Part shown: piece after piece, positions 13,036 through 23,929 of the stretch
Position numbering within the stretch: position 1 is the stretch's first letter
Layout of the letters: every line of letters begins with the position of its first letter
Assembly: GCA_964006375.1 (NCBI GenBank)
Contig: OZ023269.1
Span: 5,118,501-5,182,500, forward strand
Reading direction: 5' to 3'
Length of the DNA: 64,000 nt
Origin: Tillus elongatus
Taxonomy: Eukaryota > Arthropoda > Insecta > Coleoptera > Cleridae
Notes under the pieces: generated by a model
What the model was told of the DNA's origin: nothing
Databases searched by the model: none
What the model saw: only the letters and a program-made list of their open reading frames with translations
Made by a program: the position numbers and the translations under genes

Positions 13036-13076
13036 CCCAACGATCGTTTCGCTAACAACGTTAGCATCATCAGAGG
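13036..13076 (-). ncRNA. Hammerhead-ribozyme-like motif in Penelope terminal sequence
   Basis: Read from 13076 down: CCT (stem I side), CTGATGA core, one extra T, stem II GCTAAC-GTT-GTTAGC, then GAAA, a minimal stem III (C-GATC-G), the cleavage triplet GTT, and GGG closing stem I. All conserved core bases are present. The unusual points are the extra base before stem II and the 2-bp stem III. Small hammerhead variants of this kind are known from Penelope-like elements. Activity is not shown here. Confidence 0.6.
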
Positions 13077-13101
13077 ATGAAAAATTCATTCATTTTTTCA
13101 T

Positions 13102-13142
13102 CTTCTGATGATGCTAACCTTGTTAGCGAAGCGATCGTTAGG
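13102..13142 (+). ncRNA. Hammerhead-ribozyme-like motif, inverted partner
   Basis: CTGATGA, extra T, stem II GCTAAC-CTT-GTTAGC, GAAG in place of GAAA (leaving a G-U pair at the base of stem III), C/G GATC loop and GTT. Together with the copy at 13036-13076 it forms the middle of the palindrome, so a transcript of either strand contains one sense motif. Confidence 0.5.
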
Positions 13143-13526
13143 TCTTTGAGAAGATGTGTTGTGGTGATTTGGGTTATCCAAGTGCACTTAAATATACTTA
13201 TATAAGAATTCTATTTTATTCTACACCAATGTTTAATGTTTTGTGATGTGTTTATTCAGTTTTACTTCATAAAGGGATTTATTGTTTATTGTCAGTGGTC
13301 TTATGGTTGACTACATAGTTGTTGGCAAATTGTAAAATGCTGTGCTCACATTTTGCCGGAATGTTGTCGATTTGCCTGAATTGGTATGGTCGTTAAGAAA
13401 ATTGCTTTGTTCGTTGGCGTTTTGCTGGTTTTTTGTAAAATCGCTAGGCATTTTATAAAGGGCCTAATTTTGCATTGGGAGTACGACATATGTACGACCG
13501 TATATCAGAGCATTTTAGTGTTAACA

Positions 13527-13766
13527 GCAACATCTGAAGATCGCTGGATTGGTCGATGTGGATTTAAGTTATAGCCTGCTCGATCCCCAAGCAAAAATCC
13601 CCTGTATTATTACCTATAAAGCCATATGAAGTCGCTTGTTTACACTACTTCAATTGAAATTTTGGAAGACTTGGGAAATTGGATAATTCCTGAGTGTAAT
13701 TCAATAAGAAACGACCATGATATTTTTGAAGCAGTTCGGCAGTTAATGAGGAGGATGTGTGATTAA
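13527..13766 (+). pseudogene. Mariner-like transposase C-terminal remnant
   Basis: The frame reads EDRWIGRCG, a stop, PARSPSKNPLYYYL, a stop, then SHMKSLVYTTSIEILEDL and a tail ending VRQLMRRMCD before a stop at 13764. Both internal stops stand where relatives have Trp (WPARSP, LWGHLK). The third catalytic position (PLD in relatives) is Y. The family is distinct from the DD41D copies at 29301 and 48951. It is a short, old fragment; no ends found. Confidence 0.7.
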
Positions 13767-14726
13767 ATGCAACCTAGCTGATGGTAATTATTTTGAATAT
13801 TTTTTGTAGATTAGGAAGCTTTACATGTAATTTTTAGGTAATAAAATATTGTAATTGCCAAAAAGCTTTATCGCCAATATCTTCGAAGCAAAAGAACTTT
13901 CCAAAAATCGTGAAACATAAAAATATTCTTAGAATAATCCGGGGAATAACCTCGTGAATTTTGTTTGCATGTTCAATAAACAGTCTGTATATAATAAAAA
14001 CACAAAAAATCAAATTAATCCTGATTATGGTTGCAAAGGGCTTTTAAACGAATTCATTTGATAACATTTTTCACAAGTCTTCAAATTTTTACCTTCTTAG
14101 GCGAATAAAAAAATCCCCATTACAATAATTGCATGCTTCGGCTTTATGTAATAAAAATTACACTGCAAATACGCTTTCCAGAATCTAACCGGATAAAACG
14201 TGTTTAAAGGTGTAAAAACAGTTTTGTTGTGTAGTGAACAATAACACGCGCAAATATTTTGATTGCTTATGTGTTGGTATGCACCTCACATGTTATACAA
14301 ATATAATATTACATATACATGCAGCTGCGTTGTTCATTTACCTCATGAAAATTCATGATTTTCCAGACTAATTAATTCACAACTATTCAACTCTATTGTA
14401 ACGTGTTAAGAAACAATATTTCCTGTGTGTTATTCACTTGAATTTCCCTTCTGTTAAAGAGGAAATGTATAAGATTAGACACAACAACTTGTCTTATATT
14501 TATACCGTTACCAAGTCCAGGAATAATTTTACTTATCCTCGTATTCTGAACAAAATTTTAAAATAAAGTCACAAAATCTCTGTACCGCATAAACTAATTC
14601 TTAATATACGAATCTACCAAATCTGAGTCGATGTTTAAAGTTATACTTCTTATTACTTATCACTTTGTACAGGGTGAGTCAACAATTCAATAAAATAAAT
14701 TTGTCGTTTCTTGGTAAAGTTTTAAA

Positions 14727-14729
<3 letters not shown>
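13767..14729. other. No gene recognised
   Basis: AT-rich sequence with no identifiable coding or repeat content apart from the approach to the TA array. Confidence 0.4.

Positions 14730-14813
<84 letters not shown>
14730..14813. repeat. (TA)n microsatellite
   Basis: Pure TA repeat of about 84 bp, preceded by GTACAGGGTGAGTCAACAAT, which resembles a mariner-type end. Confidence 0.95.
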
Positions 14814-14815
<2 letters not shown>

Positions 14816-14820
14816 GGTTT

Positions 14821-14958
14821 GGTAAAAAGTATTGAAAGGCATTTGTATTCCCTGTGATGTTCGTTATTCAAAAAAATGTTTTAAAAACCTTTTGTTAAAA
14901 CATTTTTTTGAACAACGAACATCCCAGGGAATACAAATGCCCTTCAATACTTTTTACC
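14821..14958. repeat. Long hairpin with 64-bp arms
   Basis: The left arm 14821-14884 and right arm 14895-14958 are reverse complements with three mismatches, separated by 10 bp. A 72-codon open frame across it is a by-product of the palindrome. It could be a foldback MITE or a hairpin RNA source; no target duplication was found. Confidence 0.85.
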
Positions 14959-15119
14959 AATACAAACTGGCGAAATACAATTTTTCCCAACAACTTCGTT
15001 GCTATGGTAACTATTTTTTTATAGCAACATACGATTTTTTATATTTTTAGAAAAAAGGTATCTTTCTTGATACGGCAGCAAACCCTTCTGGACTCTTGCT
15101 AAATCTATTGGGAATAATT

Positions 15120-16660
15120 TCTGCTACAGCACGTTCTCACCTCTTGTTTCAGGGATGAAATTGTTTCTACCGCCCTGGGCAGGGCTGAACTTTTTGCCTC
15201 GTTGTTCACCAGCAATTATACTCTCAAGCCACCTCCAAATGTTCAACCACCAACAGTCCCCAATGTTGCGCATGAAACGATGGATATCATTTTCAAAACT
15301 AAAAAGGTACGAAAGATGCTCTCTTCTTTTAATACCAGGAAAGCCTCTGGACTTGACGAGATCCCAGCAATTGTTCTCAAAAAATGCGCACCAGAACTTG
15401 GTCCTGTCCTGACTCGTCTGTTTCAAACATCTTACAATAGGGGCATATTCCCTAGTAACTGTAAAACCGCTCGAGTACAACCCGTCCCCAAGAAAGGATC
15501 CAAAGCGCTTCCTAGCAACTACAGCCCTATTTTTCTCCTTTCAGTCGTCTCTAAAATGATGGAAAATATATAAACACCGAATTACTTACCACCAAAACTC
15601 TGTACCTGGACAGCAAATTTCCTCTCTAACCGGAGCATTTCTGTTATCGTAGATGGTCATTCCTCTAAACTGTATCCAATTAACGCAGGAGTACCTCAAG
15701 TTTCAGCTTTAGCCCCTATTTTGTTTCTATTCCACATCAATGACCTCCTCTCTAGCACATCCAAGTTTCACAGTTACGCGGACGACAGCACCCTCCACTC
15801 AAATATACAATATTCTAAGCCTGTCTCTTTAGCCCAGTTAGATGAGGATAGCAGACTCATGGAGGTTTCTGTCTCCGTGGATACCCAAAAAATATTAGAC
15901 TGAGGAAGTAGAAATCTTGTAGAATTGACCTCCACGAAATCTCAGTCTTGCTTTCTATCTAATAAGAGATACACCAGCTCTAGACCCGTCACAATAAACA
16001 AGTAAGTTATTCAAAGTAATGAGTCATTTTCACTTGTTGGCATTTCTGTGGATATAAATCTCAATTGGCACCAACATATCACATCAATTGCAGAAGCAGC
16101 TACTAAGAAAATAGGTTTCCCCTTCCGGGCTCGCAAATACTTTTCACCAGCTAATCTCTATACCTTATATACTTTACAAATAAGACCAAACCTCGAATAC
16201 TGCTCCCACATCTGGGGCGCCGCTGCCGCTTCTACACTCGCTATCCTGGACTCCATTCAGAACACTCGGTGACCCTACCCTCACCCAAAGGCTGCCATCC
16301 CTTGCCCACCGACGAGCCGTTGATGACCTCTGTCTCTCTTTTATAGATGTCTGCACGGGCACTGCTCAGAGAAGCTTTTTTCCATAGTTACTCCACCTGC
16401 TGCCCCCAGCAGATCTACCAGGGGAACAGAGCGAATGCACCCTTTTACTGTCCAGGTGACCAGTCATAGAACATCTTGATATGCCAGCTCTTCTGTCCCG
16501 AGGACTTCCAAGTTGTGGAATTCCTTGCCGGCACATGTTTTTTCCTTCTCCTCCGAACCTCCAAATCTTAAAGTCCAGAATTAACAAGTTGCCTCTTTCC
16601 TCCTTGTCGACATCCGCGGCACGATAGTAGTTAGGCTGTAAGCCCTCGTGGTGTGTTGTT
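15120..16660 (+). pseudogene. Non-LTR retrotransposon (Jockey/CR1-like) reverse transcriptase remnant
   Basis: Frames in order give SSFNTRKASGLDEIPAIVLK (RT block 1), PVPKKGSKALPSNYSPIFLL (block 2), then after a gap INAGVPQVSALAPILF and HSYADDSTLHS, holding the YADD catalytic box at 15775-15786. Thumb-region text follows (GISVDINLNWHQHI, RPNLEYCSHIWG). The palm between block 2 and the YADD box is deleted near 15573-15590, and further frameshifts follow. An inverted relative lies at 39440-40080. No nuclease domain is present. Confidence 0.85.
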
Positions 16661-17009
16661 GAAATATAAAAAAACGCTACTATAAAAGTTGAATTGCGTT
16701 ACATTAGAAAAAAAAATGATAAAAAATTAACTTTCTTAAAAACCAGCTCTTACGATTAGACTTCATTATTCAATTTCTTATCAAGTTGCTCATTGAATGT
16801 GACTGTATTTGTAGCTGTCAATTGCAAACATTTGTTGTCAGTAATCGGCAGTTTTCAACACCTTACAGAGCTTAATATCAGCAAATTAAAAACTTTTATG
16901 ATTTAATATTGATTAAAATTATGGAAGAATTATGCGAAAAGCTAGGATTTGAAATATTAATGATGGTAGACTACGGTGATAGAAAACATAAAGAAGTCTG
17001 CATGCTATC

Positions 17010-17110
17010 GGCCACAACTAATAAAGGGTTGTTTCCAAATTATTAAAAAAAACCAACGATACTGGCAGTGTCAAAGACAAACCACGAGGATTGGTATCGA
17101 ACTATTCTAC
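17010..17110 (+). pseudogene. Possible helix-turn-helix fragment of a Tc1/mariner transposase
   Basis: With one base skipped in the A-run at 17045, a frame gives GCFQIIKKTNDTGSVKDKPRG. This resembles the linker after the first helix-turn-helix in Tc1/mariner transposases (IIKxFxxTGSVxDKPRSG). No other part of the protein was found nearby. Confidence 0.35.
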
Positions 17111-17249
17111 AAATTGGTAATCCGACCATTTGCGCCTTTCTCAAGAACGGCGAACTTACTGAATAACAGTCGCAAGGGGTGGTACCAACGAAGCAAATTC
17201 CGAAGAGCATTATATTAATGTCGATAGAAAAGGCAGAAATCTCCAACAT

Positions 17250-20200
17250 TTCTACTGTGATTTAGAAAAGTCAGATTTACTGTAGTAAGTGATTCTCTTA
17301 TAAGACAAATAGCTCGTCGCTAAACAGATACTAGGCTTCACAAGATTCTGGTGGGGCAGAATTCCAGGCATGACAAGAGTAATCTAGCTCTGGAGAAATA
17401 TGTGCCTTGTAAGCTGCTCGCAGAATAACAAAATTTCAATACGAAGAAAAACGCACACGAAGCTGCTATTGCAATGTCTGCAATATTGCAAAAGCTTTTA
17501 AATATTTGACTCACAACAACCCCTATTTTAGTTTGTACACTGTTACGACCCAGATCTCGAACATGTTTTGTTGCCAATATAGGCTTGTTGCCAATAAGGC
17601 TTCCATTAATTTTATTTTATTACACGTTGGTGTCGTGGGTGGCACTGATGTCCATATTGTTGTCTCTTTTTATCTCTGGCAGAGAGGTAGTTACATTATA
17701 TGGTTATTAGTTAGGAGACAGTACGATTCAATGCCTTTAGGTTGACATGACTGAAATTGGCCGTTCAGCGCATGTATGTAGTAGAGACACGTTGGAGAAC
17801 GATTTGGTTTTTGGTTAAGGCTAGGTCCTCCTGCCTTCTTTCACTTGGTCATAGAGATATCGTAGCCGTAGCGTGGATGCTATTTTGTGTCACTGCCCAG
17901 TGAATCATCTTTGTAGGCCGGCTGATGCTTACAGCCGGTGTAGTTAAAATATTCTTTGGTCGCCGCCATATTAGTATAAGTAATCAGTAATCGTCGATGG
18001 TGCGACACACGAAGCACTGGAGTTGCGGTTGTCTGGGGCTATCCAGCGTATTGAAGGGGAAGCCCCCGTTATATGCTTAGGAACGCTGCCGGATATCGTT
18101 CTGGAATACGCACGCAACCATCTGCAGACTAGTCGCTGGACAGAGATTCGTAGTAGATGAGATCGTTTCGTTCAACCCCAAGGTCATCTCAACAGATTGA
18201 TGTGAGCTCGGAGAGTCCGTCTAGGGCATCGAGGACCAGTATTTCCTGTGGACGGAAATCACCATATCATGTGCTTTCGTTCAGTGTATTAGTGCAATTG
18301 TAGTGCCATTAATTGCCTTAAAATTACCTTTTTTGGTGTGTGCTATATCGCTATTTTAGCAAATCAGATAAGTTACTTAGACGTAGTGACCTGTAATGTC
18401 ATCGTCAGTCATGACCTCCATTTAATCACCGCAATGAAGGGAAGATCGCCTTCTACTTGCCACTGTCCTATTTAGTGGACTGAATGGTCACTCTTTATTT
18501 GAATGTTAGCTGTACCTCGTTAGCATCTCCGCAGTGTCGTTTATGTAGTAATCTGTCACTTTTTAGTGGATATATAACCCCAATACTAACGCTCACGTTA
18601 TTATTTCAAGTCTATTGACCTACAAGGTCGTTTATGTTATAGCTTGTGGTCAATAAGGACATTACTCCACGAGGCGGCTTCACCTCTAAGTGTTTGTTTA
18701 AGTAGCTTAGAACAACCAGTGAATCTTGTTATTGTTTTCTCTTGAGAGGACGCGTCATAGGCCACGCGATTCTACAGCTGGAGCTTAGGTTACTTGTTAC
18801 GTATGTGACATTATTGTCGTTTTTGAGCCTCTTTAAGCGAATCATCTTAGCCATATTAATCTGGTCATTGTACCGCAATATACACTTTTTGGTGAGCTCA
18901 CATAAAACTTATTGACAGCCAATGTTAGCAGCAATATTGATTTGCCCATGTATAATGCAGCTCTAATTGTAATTATATGGGTCCATGTTATTACTACAGC
19001 GCATTGTTTTTTTTACTAAACATAATACTTGTGCTGCTCCTGTTCATTAATGTATGAATATATGGATCAATATTGTAACTGGCATTCTTATTTGTTGACG
19101 ATACCATTGAATTTTCAAGTTATAGAACCACTAGCAAAGTAAATGACTTTGTTTGATATCATATCCTGTTGATTATATGAGCAGTTTGGTACTGGCACCC
19201 ATTTCGTTGTGTATTATTCTGTGGATTCATTGAGTGATGAACTGACACCTTGTGCATTTGTTGTGACAGTAGTCCCGAGTCTTTGAGTCGTCATAGTTAC
19301 TCTCTTAAATACTAATGTCATCCAGAACCTTACAACGGGTTGCGGAATAGTTGCTGGCGCCTGGAATAACAAGCCCTGTGACTTGAGTAGACCTCAGAGT
19401 GTTACCGAACACCCGAACGCCTCTGAGATATCTCTATGTTTGAGCATTGCTTAGGCCACCGCTACTTATTGAGGGAATTGTCATGATTTACTTCTTTCAT
19501 GTACTCAGAAACAGGGAAGTCGAACGTAGTAATACTTACAAAAGCAATATTTGTTAATATACACCCTGTGAAAATTTTTGTTTGATGTATTTTTATAGAA
19601 ATCAGTTATTATTTTTTACTTTAAAAATGATTTAAGTTTGATAGATAAAAAATATAACACTTTACTACCAAAACGCACTTGCTGTCTCAGGACGTTTTGG
19701 TAATATACAAATAAAAAGGTTAACAATTTATCATAAAATACCTTAGCCGAAAGCTGTACCAGAAAACGTTATGAAAATTCACTAACGACTTCAAAAGAAT
19801 TTATATGTATCAATCTGTGTTTTCGTTTCTACTTTATTTAAATGAAGTTAAGCTGTAAACTAGATTCAAAATCGTTTAACGTAATATTGGGCTTTTCAGT
19901 ACAAAAGCTTTTAATCTCTGTTTAGAGCTGATCAACTGAAAACTACACCAATCGCTTTGAATAAAATTGGCTTTAGAGATCTCTCAATACTAAAGTACTT
20001 AGTAAACGCTCTGGTCGCGTTTTATCCACCAAATGTTTATATCCTTTACACAGATTCGGTGAACAGCTCTACAAATACACTTTCTCTCCCTCGGCCATGA
20101 TCTCGAAAGCTTCTCTCAACACAGGACTATTTACTCGCTACTTAGGAATACATAACTCACTTCTTTATTTACATCCAGAGCTTACGTTCTTGCGTCACCC

Positions 20201-20870
20201 TTCCATTACAACATATTATTTATTTTGTGCATGCAGAGTGTTTTCACCAATTAACTGTCTAAGATTGGTATTTCTGCTTAACAGCAACGAAATCCTAGTT
20301 ATCTTTTGTGATGTTTTTCTACATTAATACATGAAGTCAAGAATGTATACTATTGAAGAAGCGAGTGTTTACTTTGCTCTTTGAAATGCAAAGTCATTTT
20401 TATTTACTTTTAAAGGTGATGTTTTCGTACGATTCTTCGTTATTTTATGATGGTATATTATTTTTAAATAACGAATAAAAATGTTTTTGTGTAAATCTTA
20501 GTAGCGACAGAGAAGTTGAAAAAGTCGGGACGCAGAAAGTGCGTTATGATAGAGAATTTTTAGACAAACATTTAAAGTCACGGAAATTAAAAAATAGTTA
20601 GTTTTGGAAATACAAATTTGTTTCAGAAAAAATCGGTTGACTGGGTTGACTAATGAATTTATCCAAGAGATTGAAAATGGAAAAATTATAACTATGGCAG
20701 TTACTTTCCATTTTGTTAATAACTTAGATAAGTTTGTCAGTCAGGCTGGTTGAGCCAGTTCTGTTAAAAATTTACATTTCTTCCCAAAAAATATTGCACC
20801 ATCAAAAATAACAGAATTATTTTAGCAAAACTATGAAAATAAATTACCTTAATAGAGGCAAGTGCATAAA
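17250..20870. other. Long stretch without recognisable genes
   Basis: No supported coding sequence. From about 17500 to 19500 base composition looks less AT-rich than its surroundings, without microsatellites and without long frames. It could be an untranslated or LTR-like part of an unidentified element, but no paired repeats were seen. Copies of the GGACGCAG-AAGTGCG motif lie near 19660-19690 (inverted) and 20528-20552. Confidence 0.4.
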
Positions 20871-20875
20871 CAATT

Positions 20876-21145
20876 TTAAATTTCTAGCTTTATAGAAAAT
20901 TGGGTCCAACCTTCTGAAAGAATTGTCATATCATCAGCCTCTTGTACATTATTTTCAACTAATTTTTGGATCCTGGGACATTCAGCGCTAAGCAATGTTG
21001 TAGTTGATTTCTTTCTTCCAGGTAGCTTGAAAGTTGGAGGTAGCTGCTTAAAAAAGGGGCAAGAACTAGAGTAAATTGTCCGAGCATATAGTTCTTCCAA
21101 TTTTGATATTGTGAAGGCCAAAATTTGGGGTAAATCCATTGTCAA
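20876..21145 (-). pseudogene. hAT transposase fragment (middle part)
   Basis: The minus strand reads LPQILAFTISKLEEL, SSSCPFFKQLPPTFKLPGRK and VQEADDMTILSEGWTQF. The order PF-FK-L-P-FKLP-R followed by a DGWT-like element (here EGWT) is the stretch before and at the first catalytic residue of hAT transposases. The Asp of DGWT is Glu here. It may be the continuation of the BED-finger remnant at 22690-22925, separated by the LINE at 21285-22640. Confidence 0.5.
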
Positions 21146-21173
21146 TTTAGATAAATCAACAAATTGATATACA

Positions 21174-21278
21174 TTATTTTATTTAATGTATAACTGCAGT
21201 TTAGAAGTTCTCAGCTTTGTCACATTATTTTAACAAAGCTCAAAACTTTAACGAAGCTGCAGTTATACATTCAATAAA
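21174..21278. repeat. Imperfect inverted repeat
   Basis: AATGTATAACTGCAG with following text to GCTTTGT recurs inverted at the right, ending GCAGTTATACATTCAATAAA. The arms are about 45 bp and roughly three-quarters identical. It adjoins the 3' tail of the LINE at 21285. Confidence 0.5.
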
Positions 21279-21284
21279 ATATTG

Positions 21285-22640
21285 TAGTAGTAGTAGCAGT
21301 GGTGGGGAGGCCAGCGCCAAGCAAGTAGGCCCCAATGGGCCCTTTTTGCCAACCCCAGCAACCATGCCCTACTCCTCCTCGGTTCCGTCGTCAAACCGCC
21401 TCGACCTCGAAATGAAAGCCGTGACGGTCTTCAATTGGACGGTACTTACCTGATTTCTCTGCAGAGTCCTCGATCCGAACAATTCTTCTCGAAGACTTCC
21501 AAAAGCCTCGCATTCACACAGGTAGTGGTAGGACGCTTCTTCATCCTCTCTGCATTCCTGGCAAATGGGATCCCTCTCTACGACTATCAATGTGAGGTGT
21601 CTTCTAAGGGCGCAGCGGTCTGTCAGCACCCCAAGGATGCGGCGAAGCGTAGGTCGACTCCTACCGAGTAGCCAGGCAGCTTTATCTCTGTCCAGCCCCT
21701 CCGCGAAGTCCCTCGCCTACCTACAGCCACCAACCGACCCCCAGTGCCTCTCCATTGCTTCCTCAGTCCACCTGTCTAAGGCGACAGAGACCGTCTTCCT
21801 ACTTATGCCTATCGCAGGCTCCGGGCCATATAACGGCTGCTGGGAACCAAGCCTTGCGAGATTATTCGCTACATCATTCCTCGCTACGCCACAGTGTCTC
21901 GGAACCCACACCAGTTGCACCTCCTTTGTCCTGGATAGTCAGCGCACTCCTAGACCAGTGTTGACCTGATTCTGGAAGCGCAGACTGCCCGGAGGACCGC
22001 CTGGATATGCGAGCAAATGTACACACATTTATCAGGGCTCCTCCTCACATCCTGTCTATTGGCCACAGACAGGATAGCATACACCTCTGTTTCGAATGCC
22101 GTGGTATATGCGCCAAGAGCATAACTCTCGCGCACCCCCAGGCCCTCAATGTATATTCCTGCGCCAGAGGATTGTTGATTCTCCAGCCGCGTCCGTCGGC
22201 GATACAGACCAGACTTGCGGGCTGGAATGCAACCTCATTTTCCCTCTACTGATTCCTACTGGTGATCCTGAGGGTATATGGGCTAGTCAATCTAATATCG
22301 TCCTCGGCATCCCGTACCTTGATGGCGGAAATCGGAATTTCCTTTTCCACCTCCTTGGCGACTCTTGCATGCCCTATTACTGCTCCTTCTCCGCACCAGT
22401 TTCCAGAGTCTCGTGTTCTAAGATGCGACGCCATAGCCTCCCTTCTGATACAGATGGAAAGCGGTGGCAGTATCAACAAGACCTCTAGCGCGGCTGAGGG
22501 TGTCGTGCTCATAACGGCTGTCATACCCAGGTTTGCCAGCCTTTGGAGTTTGGCCAGCTTCCTGCTGGTAGTTTGGTTCACGCCACACCACCAGACCAAC
22601 AGACCAAGAGGATTCTCGACCTGACGATCGCAGTGTAAAT
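21285..22640 (-). pseudogene. 5'-truncated non-LTR retrotransposon with RT thumb, RNase H and Cys-rich tail
   Basis: Minus-strand frames give, in order: KLAKLQRLANLGMTAVMSTT followed by ALEVLLILPPL (the region between RT and RNase H in R1-like LINEs), ESYALGAYTTAFETEVYAIL and YICSHIQAVLRAV (RNase H Glu and second acidic region, here mutated), QLVWVPRHCGVARNDVANNLA (WVPGHxGxxGNExAD-like), and CQECREDEEASYHYLCECEAF. The 3' tail is a short (CTA)n run at about 21275-21290. Frameshifts separate the blocks. It differs in sequence from the 9744 group. Confidence 0.8.
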
Positions 22641-22689
22641 CCAATGAAGGATAAATTATTGTAAATAAATTTGTTTATTTATCTAAGTC

Positions 22690-22925
22690 TTCAAATTTTT
22701 CCTGCTCATTAGGAGACATGTTATCAAGAAACTCTTTTTTTGTTTCCACTTCCAGTACTGGTAATGCTACTTGGTGGTCTCTCTTCTTGACTCTCAGTAG
22801 ACTTAAAATTTTGCATAAATAATCTTACTTCTCGTGGGACACGAAGACACTGTTTTATATGTTTGACCTTTTTATTGCATTTTGCAGAACTTACATTGTG
22901 CATGGTGTTTTTGTTTTGTTGCACT
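22690..22925 (-). pseudogene. BED-type zinc-finger N-terminus of a hAT transposase
   Basis: The minus strand gives HAQCKFCK and then, after a frame change, KHIKQCLRVPREVRLFMQNF. A CxxC pair followed by HxxxC and a Val-Pro is the BED finger arrangement of hAT transposases. It is broken and has no catalytic part attached; the fragment at 20876-21145, same strand, is a candidate continuation. Confidence 0.45.
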
Positions 22926-23535
22926 ATTTTGTAATAATTTCAAACATGGCAGTCTTATCTTGGCATTGTACTGTACCTATAAACAACAAACACGTAGAAC
23001 TGTTATGAACTTTGTTTATTATTTTAATTTTGTTTGCCTTTTAATCCTTTTATGCAAACGGCTTGTGAATTGTGATGATGAGATAGATCACAGAGATCTT
23101 TAACAAAACAATACTAACTAACAAATACTTATTTTGGACTTGTAATCTCACTTAAAAAAATGATCTGGTTTGATTAAGGATTGAGGTATGTTACATTATT
23201 TATACTTCTTCTTTAAGTCACCATAAATCAGCTTCTTCTTATTTTCAGTAAGACTTAACTTTTGCAAATCAGCTGCTAAAAGTTGGTCCATAAATTGACA
23301 TTTACATGACAAAAACTGGAAAATTTCTATCTCCCTGGAAACAAGCCCAAGTTCAGTTTGTCCCGAAAAAGGGATACAAGTTTGTAAAAAATTATTTATT
23401 ATTTCTGAATATTAACACGTCTGGGTCTGACGAGGTTAGAGGAATAATTAAAAGGCTTTTCTACCAGACAATACGTTTAATTCATAACACCCTACGCGTT
23501 TCGGCCCTTATCGAGCCAACTTCACGTTTTTTTCC

Positions 23536-23900
23536 CCTTAGGGCTCGTCCGCGTCTTTACCGCCCCGATAGCACCGCAGCGTTTGGCTTATTGTACATGC
23601 CCTTTGTCTTTTCTGCTCCATCTATTCCAAAATAACTGTGCCTTGAACTAGTCTGCAGAGCAATTGGGAGGGTTAAGTTTTACATTGCTCTGTCTCCGGT
23701 CTAGGCAGCCCGTCGATCAGTTGTCTTTTGCGGTCCAGAGCTCTACACTCGCACAAGATGTGCTGGGCTGATTCCTCCCGCTCTGCACAGAGTCTGCATG
23801 CGAGGTCCCCCTCGAACCGCCTCATTTTATGCAGGTATTCCTTGACAGCCATGTGTCCCGTCAAGAGTCATGTTATGTTCCTGAGCTGTATGTGAGGGAA
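23536..23900 (-). pseudogene. 5'-truncated LINE 3' end (copy 2 of the 9744 family)
   Basis: The minus strand encodes MRRFEGDLACRLCAEREESA then HILCECRALDRKRQLIDG, matching the tail of the copy at 9744-10860, and ends in the same 3' untranslated text (GGGGCGGTAAAGACGCGGAC). Only about 365 bp remain. Confidence 0.8.
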
Positions 23901-23929
23901 AAGGAGCTAATGTGAATTTTGGGTCCCCG

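Larger units (their letters stand above)
12480..13200. mobile_element. Inverted Penelope-like terminal sequences around a short coding fragment
   Basis: A terminal sequence at about 12500-12620 (plus; CTCTGATGACGCTAAC, GGGTTCTCC, CAGTGCCTATCACAGG) is matched by an inverted copy at 12950-13084. That copy is followed at once by another inverted copy at 13093-13179. The last two form a palindrome with 8-bp centre (13085-13092) and arms of about 86 bp. Each carries a hammerhead-like core. The configuration resembles rearranged Penelope pLTRs; no Penelope coding sequence lies inside. Confidence 0.6.

Noticed and set aside
14832..15050. 72-codon frame across the hairpin
   Set aside because: Product of the palindrome; no domain and no similarity between its parts and known proteins.
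21369..22624. Several plus-strand frames of 70-134 codons
   Set aside because: Antisense of the LINE RNase H region, which reads convincingly on the minus strand.
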